Assembly: GCA_047967505.1 (NCBI GenBank)
Contig: CM106540.1
Source of the DNA: Dipteris shenzhenensis
Lineage: Eukaryota > Polypodiophyta > Polypodiopsida > Gleicheniales
Reading direction: 5' to 3' (one strand)
DNA: 64,000 nt
Shown: piece after piece, positions 57,326 to 64,000 of the stretch
How the letters are laid out: every line of letters begins with the position of its first letter
Position numbering within the stretch: position 1 is the first letter of the stretch
Notes under the pieces: model-generated
Databases searched by the model: none
Told to the model about the DNA's origin: nothing
The model's input: only the letters and a program-made list of their open reading frames with translations
Made by a program: the position numbers and the translations under genes

Positions 57326-58863
57326 CTGTCCTACACCATTCAAGTAGACAATGAAGTGATTAAGCCAAGGATTTTTGCAAGGAAGCTAGAAAAAACTCTA
57401 TTCTCAGCTTTGACAACAAGTACCTGGAGGAACCACTGACTATAGATGAGCTTTTTGAAGCTGTCAAGGTGATGGCTAATGGTAAAACACCTGGAGAGGA
57501 TGGACTACCAATTGAATTCTACAAAAAATAATGGTCCACTGTTGGCTCATACCTCCTTCTCTTATGGTAGGAAAGTGTCAAAATTGGGTGCCTACCTACT
57601 CACATCAATGGTGGTGTTATCAAACTTATTCCTAAGGAAGGAGATAAGTCTGAGCTAAGGAACTGGAGACCTCTCACTATGCTCAACTGTAGTTATAAAA
57701 TCTTTGCTAAAGCTTTGGCTCTGAGGGTTAAAAACAGAATGGCCAAGTGGATCCTACCAGAGCAGAAAGGCTTCATAAAGGGCAAACTCTTTGTAATTGT
57801 TGCAGACTCCTTGGGATGGCTACTTCATCAACAAAGCCAAGAAGGCAAGTTGAAAGGTATTGAGTTACCCTCAGGCAAGCACCTTATCTGTCAGCGGTTT
57901 GCTGATGATATAAATCTAACCCTCAAGAATGAGTCACAATATATCAAGGTGGCCATGGAGTCTTTAGAGATATTTTGCAAAGCCTCTAGGTCCAAAATCA
58001 ACCACCCTAAAACTAGGTATGCAACCCTCAAAGGGGATGAACAGCAAGTTTTGGAAGAGAGGGATCCCAGAGGATCAAACATGGCTCAATCTTCAGGCTT
58101 CTGGGTACCCCATGGGGTTTTATATTTCCCTCAAGCAAAGGTGGGATTGGTTCATGAATAGATTCCAAAACAAGATGGAGAAAGAGAGAGGATTTCAAGC
58201 TAGTCTGGCAGGAAGAAGAACTGTTCTTAACCATTGCATATACCCTATTGTTATCTTCTATAGACCTCATAGCATGGTCCCCTCCAAAGCTCGAATTAAC
58301 AGATTCATAAAAATTTGCAGATATTTTCTGTGGGGAGGCAAGATACCCAAGGTCAGATGGGACTTTTATATCAAACTCAAGTAGGAGGGGGGACAAGGAG
58401 TTATTGATATAAAACAAGCTGCTCTAGAACTCTCCTCAACTTGGATTTTAAAGGCAATCCTACAACCTCTTGAAGATTGGGCTCAACTTCTCCTTAGGAA
58501 TGTCAGCTCCCTAAGACCCCTCAGAGCCCTCAAGTGGAAAAATTACCCCATGCTATCAGCTATTTGTAACCCAGAGCCCTACCAAGCTAAAGGCAGCCAG
58601 CTTTGGGTCTCTCTTTGGATAGTTTTTGAAGGGATCAAAAGCCAAATTGTCTTTTTAGGTGAAGGAGCTTTCATGACCTTGGACTCAATTTGGATTTCTG
58701 TTATTTTCAAAGAAGCTGTGCTTTCTGATGAAGAAATAACTAAGGCAAATCTTGTCTTTAAAAAGGGTTTGCAAAGCTGGGGGCAGTTGTGGAACAAAGC
58801 TAAACTAAGGTGGAAAACATGGGTAGAGATTAGGAGAGAGTTCAGCCTAAATAATCAAAGCTA
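57326..58863 (+). pseudogene. LINE copy 2 reverse transcriptase, internally deleted
   Basis: Starts in the linker, then KTPGEDGLPIEFYKK and an in-frame stop before WSTVGSYLLLLW. RNWRPLTMLNCSYKIFAKAL and EQKGFIKGK follow. The core with the first catalytic aspartates is deleted: GFIKGK is joined directly to IVADSLGWLLHQ. The FADD box is intact here (QRFADDINLTLKN, about 57890-57930). The thumb continues to 58863 with further stops. Confidence 0.85.
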
Positions 58864-59560
58864 GTCACTTATTCTGGATAGACTACAACTTTGGAGTGGC
58901 AGTGGAAGGGTGGATCTTTCCTAGTTTATAGCAGAGAGTTCAGCTGGGTGGAGAGTACCTCTTTCTTCCCTATACCCACATCAAGCAGGGACATGGGAGA
59001 TCTCAGAGGGTTCTCAATGACAAGTGGAAACTTCATGACTCCAAAGAGAAATGGAAGTTCAGGTTCTATCCCATTTGGTCTCCTTCAATTCCAGACAAAA
59101 TGTCTGCCCTAATGTGGCTCATATTGCATAAAGCTGTGTGGACCAATGTCAAAGGACTCAGGATTGGAAAGGGTAATGGCAAATATATGAACTACCCCTC
59201 TACCAATGAAGATATTTTCCATCTCTTTGTGACTTGTCCCGTGGCTAGAAAGCTTTGGAAAATTGTCCAATTGGAGACAGGGGAGCCAGTGAATTGGAAG
59301 GCCATTTTATATGGAGAATCTGCAAGGACAAAGTAGGACACTTGGCCACCCCTGAGAGCACATGCACTTTGGATCATATGGGTAACCAGGAATACATTTT
59401 AATCAAGTTATTTTGCAAGCTGACTTGCTGTTTGTTAACTAGCTAAAAAGAACCAGAAGAAAATCATAGAAATGATGCACAGTTTTAAAGTAAGAAGCTC
59501 AAAGCTACTTTGGGATTGATAATTCCACACCCTTTGAAGTCCTTGCTGAGATCACTGACA
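58864..59560 (+). pseudogene. LINE copy 2 C-terminal tail and 3' end
   Basis: Reads KWKFRFYPIWSPSIPDKMSA, LMWLILHKAVWTN and DIFHLFVTCPVARKLW, then LRAHALWIIWVTRNTF after a stop. This is the zf-RVT-type tail of plant LINEs, with part of the cysteine pattern gone. It contains the ~220 bp missing from copy 1. The family's poly(A) end is not present; similarity stops near 59560. Confidence 0.78.
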
Positions 59561-59679
59561 GGACTTAAGGGGGGAAGGGATTATTAGTTCAAGTTAGAGG
59601 TGAGGTGTACATGCTTGTAGGTTAGTCAAAATAGGTCCCCCAATTAGAAAAGAATTCAAAATGTATTAATTAGTGGAAA

Positions 59680-59720
59680 ATGAGGAGGGGAGGGGTGGAA
59701 AGGGAAGGGAGGGATAAAGA
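59680..59720 (+). repeat. Purine-rich tract
   Basis: GAGGGGAGGGGTGGAAAGGG and following purines downstream of the LINE remnant, reminiscent of the tract after LINE copy 1. Confidence 0.7.
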
Positions 59721-59822
59721 GGAGATTGATTAATGAGTAAGTCCCTCTTTTTATGAGGGGAGGACCCCCTCCTCTCTTATGATACGTATACTCTACTTCT
59801 TTCACAACATCCTCATTTAGCC

Positions 59823-59955
59823 TTTTATAAGCCTTGAGAGTCCAAAGTGGATGTCTTGAGTTCAAGTTCCCCCTTAGCATGAAGTTTTGGAGCTATTCCT
59901 TTAACATTATCTTGATTGGGGTACCCTACCTTTTCATGTGAGAAATCAATTTCAT
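59823..59955 (+). repeat. Short dispersed repeat, possibly SINE-like, copy 2
   Basis: Second copy of the repeat at 12616-12755, with about 90% identity over 130 bp and flanks unrelated to those of copy 1. Contains the same GAGTTCAAGTTCC box. Confidence 0.5.
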
Positions 59956-60034
59956 TATTTTGTGTTGTATAATTCCTTACCTTCATTATTTTTATTTTGT
60001 ACAAACGAACTAATCTCTTGATGTATCTTGTAGT

Positions 60035-63000
60035 ATGAATGAGCATGCCATCGTCAAACCTAGCCTCTGGGACACACTCATAAATGCACACAACATTTGT
60101 GAGTGTGCTCTTATGATATTTATGAAATCATTGTCTCCTAATGAAGTGAAATCCATAGAGAACTGGAGGGCTCATGAGAGTAAAGAAAAAAGGCCCTGGT
60201 TTCCATTAACAAGAGGCTATCTGCAAGATTGGTCTTTCAGGTTTAATGTTGCACTTCTCTTGGTGCTTATTTCTCTTTCATTCCTTTTCTTTGTATAAAA
60301 GGAAATCTTTTGTGTAGGTTGGGTACAATAGAGAGCTTAAAAAGCAATTAATAAGATATCCACAAAGATGCCTATAGACCAAAGAACAAAAGATGAAGGA
60401 AAGCAACGCGTCCTAATTCAAAAGAGAATTACTGACAGGATGGGAAAGGTGAGAGTTTAATTCTTTTGGTTGTTACATTTTTTAATCATTTTATGCATCT
60501 AACATGCAATGCTTGGATAGGTTTTGAATTGCATAGATCCAGGCTTGGGTGAGGCCTGGTTGGAAAAGTTATTTGCCTTGCGATTTGATGGTCTGGACTC
60601 TTGTGTAACTTTGGAGAAGTTGCAACTCATAGCAAAGTCTGATTTGAGATTGGAAAAAAAATCATTTTTCTTTCCTTGTTGGAGGCTACCAAACCAATGA
60701 GGGATATGTATTTCATGCCTGTGGGGGATGTGGAGAATAGAGGGTGAGTTGTTCCTTTCATAAATAAACTTATTTTGGAGTATTTGTATGTATTATAGAA
60801 GTGCCATAAGTCTTCGTTGTGTGAATACTTTGTTTTCCACTTGTGTAGATGGATTAATAGAGAGATATTTCTTGAGAAAGTAGAGACCCAGGCTTTGAAA
60901 GTTCTTGATGACTTGAGGATTGTAACAACCATGGGTGTTCCTTTAGAGACACCAAAAGATTACACAATGCAACAGTATATGGAGGACATAAAATTAGAAG
61001 GAATAAAGCATTTGTTCTTAGCTCTACGATCAAAGGATTCAAAGATTGAGAGTAAGGGAGGAAAGAAAGCAGACGGTCTCTCTAAGTTGGACATGGCCGC
61101 TCACAGGGTTGTCTATAGGTTGGTCCCTTTTAGTTTTAATGATGGTGCTTTTCTATTTGTTTTCTGAAGCTTATAACAACATTAAACTTGACAATCATTT
61201 TTGTTTGTCTCAAATTTTTTGTGAACCTTTCTTCATATAGGAGGTCTAAATAATTAGTGATTGTTGATTTGTAGGTATCTTCCTCATTTGGCAAGAGAGA
61301 GAAAGATCTTAGAGATTCCAAATTTGTGCAAGAGTTGGGTGGAAATTGGTCATGCTACTTGCATGTATCCTCCTAGCATGCACAATCACTCTCAATAGGA
61401 ACTTGCAAATTGTCCTTGGTGGATAGACTTCCCCAAGGGACAAGTCTTGGTACGTGACAGAGACTTTCACAAGAAATATGCTTCACCTAAGGACACTGAA
61501 GAAAGTAAGGATTAAATGGGGGGAAGCTCTACAAAAACAAAAAGACAAGCACAAAAACAAGAACAAGCTCAAAAGAAAGGTAAGAAATATACATACATGT
61601 TGAGTTTCTAATGTTGTTTATGATGAGGGTTTGGAATAGTATACTAATGTTATTCTTTCCTATCCATTTAGATGAGAAGCCATCTAGTCCACCAAGGCAA
61701 GATAAGGATCAAATGGAGCATGCAAGTAAGGTTCTAGTTATTTTTGTTTCTTCCTATTGGTGTTTCAAAATTTGCTTTGGTTGTGTTTAATATGAATTTT
61801 CCATGTAGGTTCACAATCTATCACAAAGTTAGTACAGCATTATGTATTTCATAAGGCACAGTCACCGGATAGTCTATCGACTCGTGGTATCACTCCATTA
61901 TATGCTTGTATGGTGGGTGATTACATAACCATGGGCATGGACTTTTCACAATCCAAGAAAAATGAAAAGTATACTATTTTGTATGAGTATTTCATGACTG
62001 TAGTTAGCCCTGATCGAGACTACATGCGGTTGAGTAAGAAGATTACGTGGGCTGCAAATTTTATATTGGTTAACTTTCCCACTGGAGAGGACCCATCCTA
62101 GTTTGGAACCTCTTGTTGGAGGACCATGTGCATTATGGGCTTGCCATTGCAGCAGCTTCATTATCAAATAGTGGCTGGCTGGCAGTTATATGTCCTATGG
62201 CAGGTAAGGTTCAATATCTAACACTATTGTTGTTATATGTCCTCTATTTCCATTTTTCTTGTATGAGATAGTGTCATTTGATTGTAGGACACTATATTTC
62301 TTGGATGGAGCACTTTGCATTTGTTCAAGGCTTGGACGTTGTCAGACGTGTACTCATTTATGACAAGCTTCCACATGGATACTGTAAACACCATGGTATA
62401 ACTCTTAAGGTATGCTACGATTCCATGCATGGTGTGTTGTAATGCTACATTCATGAACTTTTTAATGTGTTCCTTTATGTGGGATTGATAGATGCCATGT
62501 TACATGTAGTATGCAGGTTTTGATGGTAAAATCATACATTTCATTTGCATTCCATATGTGTGGTCATGTATTCTTTCATGCTATGATACTTGTTGGCTAA
62601 GGTCATTCTTTGGTATGTGGTTCTCTATGCATGATTCACAGATGCAGTCATCTATGTTGGCTCTAATACGTAGAGCTAAGAAGAATCCCATCAATTTATT
62701 TGGAAGAGAGTGTTCCACTATTTCAAAACCTTTCCATTGATCCGCTATCTGATTTCTAGACTCACTATGTGCCTCTCAGTGAGAGGACAATAGTGCCTAT
62801 GTCTTCTCAGATGGCTCAAGGTGGACTTGAGCGATGGTGCTACTTTGTTGGGTGCCTTTTGTCTTTCTTATGTGTTCCAAGAGGATTGGTTTTGGAGATG
62901 GGTTGTGGCATAGCTCCTCTCATGTGTGCTTGTCAGGCTACTGGTAGACCTTGTTTTTCTTTTGATTCAGATAGCAGTATTATGGCTACCATTGTTGAGC

Positions 63001-63101
63001 CACTTGTAGTAGACCATTCCGAGAAACGGGTGAGGTCAGAGCATGATGGCGATGGGGATGAAGATAGAGTGGACCCCATCACAAATCCATATGATGATTA
63101 G
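60035..63101 (+). pseudogene. Multi-exon gene with methyltransferase-like C-terminus, decayed
   Basis: Exons inferred from coding continuity and GT-AG borders: 60033-60240 (uncertain link), 60318 or 60369-60448, 60521-60743, 60849-61118, 61275-61579, 61672-61725, 61809-62203, 62288-62409, 62517-63101. Joined frames read MGKVLNCIDPGLGEAWLEKL, WINREIFLEKVETQALKVLD, VVYRYLPHLARERKILEIPN, CPWWIDFPKGQVLVRDRDF, LVQHYVFHKAQSPDSLSTRG, HYGLAIAAASLSNSGWLAVI and GHYISWMEHFAFVQGLDVV. The last exon has LVLEMGCGIAPLMCACQATG followed by RPCFSFDSD, a SAM-binding motif I with its acidic partner. Motif I near the C-terminus fits permuted N6A/N4C DNA methyltransferases. Damage: frameshift in an A8 run at 60653, stops at 61396 and 61513, a frameshift near 62090-62101, and stops near 62598, 62668 and 62757. 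The enzyme assignment is inference. Confidence 0.6.
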
Positions 63102-63204
63102 TATGGTACTAAACTTAGATCTTTCTTTGATGACATTTGGATATTTTTGGATTGTTGTTATTGTGTCTTTAATGTTTTGACTTACTATGGTTTCAAATGT
63201 ATGT

Positions 63205-63341
63205 TTGATTGTAGTTTGTTACCATGCTATGCAAAAGAAATGGCAAGATTCATGTCAATTGAAAGAAGATATGATGAGGGGCATTTAGATAGGCCACGAG
63301 ATCGCATTTACTTTGTTGATGATGAGTGTCAAGAGGAGTAG
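63205..63341 (+). pseudogene. Possible additional 3' exon of the methyltransferase-like gene
   Basis: After an acceptor-like TTGATTGTAG at 63205-63214 a frame reads YAKEMARFMSIERRYDEGHL and RPRDRIYFVDDE, ending TAG at 63339. It is charged and looks protein-derived. Whether it belongs to the gene upstream, which already ends at 63101, or to another transcript is undecided. Confidence 0.3.
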
Positions 63342-63404
63342 AATATGATTTAAAAGATCATTTTGATGAGAGCTTGGTGATACTTGTGAAAAGAAGTCCC
63401 ATTT

Positions 63405-63700
63405 TGAATATGATAATATTGCTCTATGTATTATGAAATCGTATGCTTTCAAATGACACTTGGGTTTCTTGACATATGCGTGAGCTAACAGTAATGTGGT
63501 AATATTTCTCTATGTATTATGCAATCCTATGCTTTCAAATGACACTTAGGTTCTCCCACATATGGGTGAAGTGGTATTAATGTTATTAAGTATAATTTCA
63601 AGCAATGTGGATGTTTTGATTGTAGGAAAATAAAACCCATTTTGAATGAAGAAGAATTGTTGTGTATGTGATGCAATCCCATGTTTTGAAGTAACACTTC
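63405..63700 (+). repeat. Short tandem duplication, period about 86 bp
   Basis: TCTATGTATTATG followed by CTATGCTTTCAAATGACACTT occurs near 63425 and 63511, and a diverged form near 63660 (GTGATGCAATCCCATGTTTTG). No gene was found in the remaining sequence to 64000. Confidence 0.65.
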
Positions 63701-64000
63701 ACTTTCTTTTGATTACTAATGACACATATCGGAAGTTACATTATTCAGATAATTCTAATCAATTTTGTATCTTTTCTTGTACTGTTAGTCCAAAACATCA
63801 CTTTTTGACCTCGGGTTTGTATATAGGTCATTTGACACCCAAATCATGTCAACTACAAGAAACATTAATCTTGAGATTTTAGTGAATCTAGACAACTGAA
63901 ATCACATTATTTGGAAATGTACATTGGTTTATTGGATGACAAATGGGAATATGCTGATGGTACATTAACAAACTAGCTATTGGTAATCCAAGAGTAATCC

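Larger units (their letters stand above)
41800..59560 (+). mobile_element. LINE copy 2, interrupted by gypsy D
   Basis: Same family as the LINE at 1-12112. The 5' part (5' UTR/ORF1-like, then the start of endonuclease) ends at 43297. Gypsy D occupies 43298-57325. The RT resumes at 57326 and the 3' end fades near 59560. Between the two halves most of the endonuclease and linker is missing, so a deletion accompanied or followed the insertion. The 5' limit is uncertain. Confidence 0.8.

Noticed and set aside
1-64000. tRNA, rRNA or snRNA genes and organellar DNA insertions
   Set aside because: No cloverleaf, rRNA core or plastid/mitochondrial gene motif was recognised; primer-binding sites are the only tRNA-related sequences.

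Overview
This is a stretch of nuclear DNA from a land plant with a large, repeat-rich genome. The evidence is Ty1/copia elements whose primer-binding sites match initiator-methionine tRNA, Ty3/gypsy elements carrying the second RNase H typical of the plant Tat lineage, L1-type LINEs, a hAT relic, GT-AG introns and a ~181-bp satellite. I cannot name the species; a gymnosperm- or fern-like genome would fit, but that is inference. No intact conventional host gene was found. Nearly all of the window is transposable elements nested in one another, at several stages of decay.

Left block (1-12112): an L1-type LINE on the + strand, 5' part outside the window, ending in poly(A) at about 12112. It has been split by a compact 2.1-kb LTR element (455-2560, 5-bp target duplication) and by copia element A (3184-10400, minus strand, target duplication AAATC). 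Copia A is itself split by a second copy of the compact LTR element (3498-5702, target duplication CAACG). The compact element has an initiator-Met primer site and one short reading frame with a CX2CX4HX4C zinc knuckle, resembling TR-GAG-type elements.

12112-18230: purine-rich and tandem repeats, a possible SINE-like repeat, then on the minus strand a decayed composite: a transposase-like piece, a Pif1/Helitron-type helicase C-terminus and an endonuclease/exonuclease/phosphatase domain (Helentron/Helitron2-like). Upstream of these lies a decayed frame resembling plant En/Spm-associated proteins, with an internal peptide repeat.

18228-21870: 21 monomers of a ~181-bp satellite arranged as seven copies of a regular three-monomer higher-order unit. 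It stops abruptly inside the reverse transcriptase of copia B.

21871-41700: copia B (minus, 5' half only) lies in the 5' LTR of gypsy element C (+). C keeps protease, RT and both RNase H domains but lacks integrase. Its 3' LTR is cut by copia E (minus, both ends lost). A decayed hAT transposase gene follows (38257-40258, minus).

41700-59560: a second LINE copy split by gypsy D (minus), whose 3' LTR is split by copia F (44389-51648, +, target duplication TAAAC). D keeps gag and integrase but lacks RT and RNase H, the converse of C.

59560-64000: after another copy of the SINE-like repeat comes the only gene-like region. It has at least nine exons with GT-AG introns on the + strand and reads through into a C-terminal SAM-binding methyltransferase-like motif, in the order seen in circularly permuted DNA methyltransferases. 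It carries frameshifts and in-frame stops, so it is a pseudogene or contains assembly errors. It and the satellite are the two most interesting objects here.
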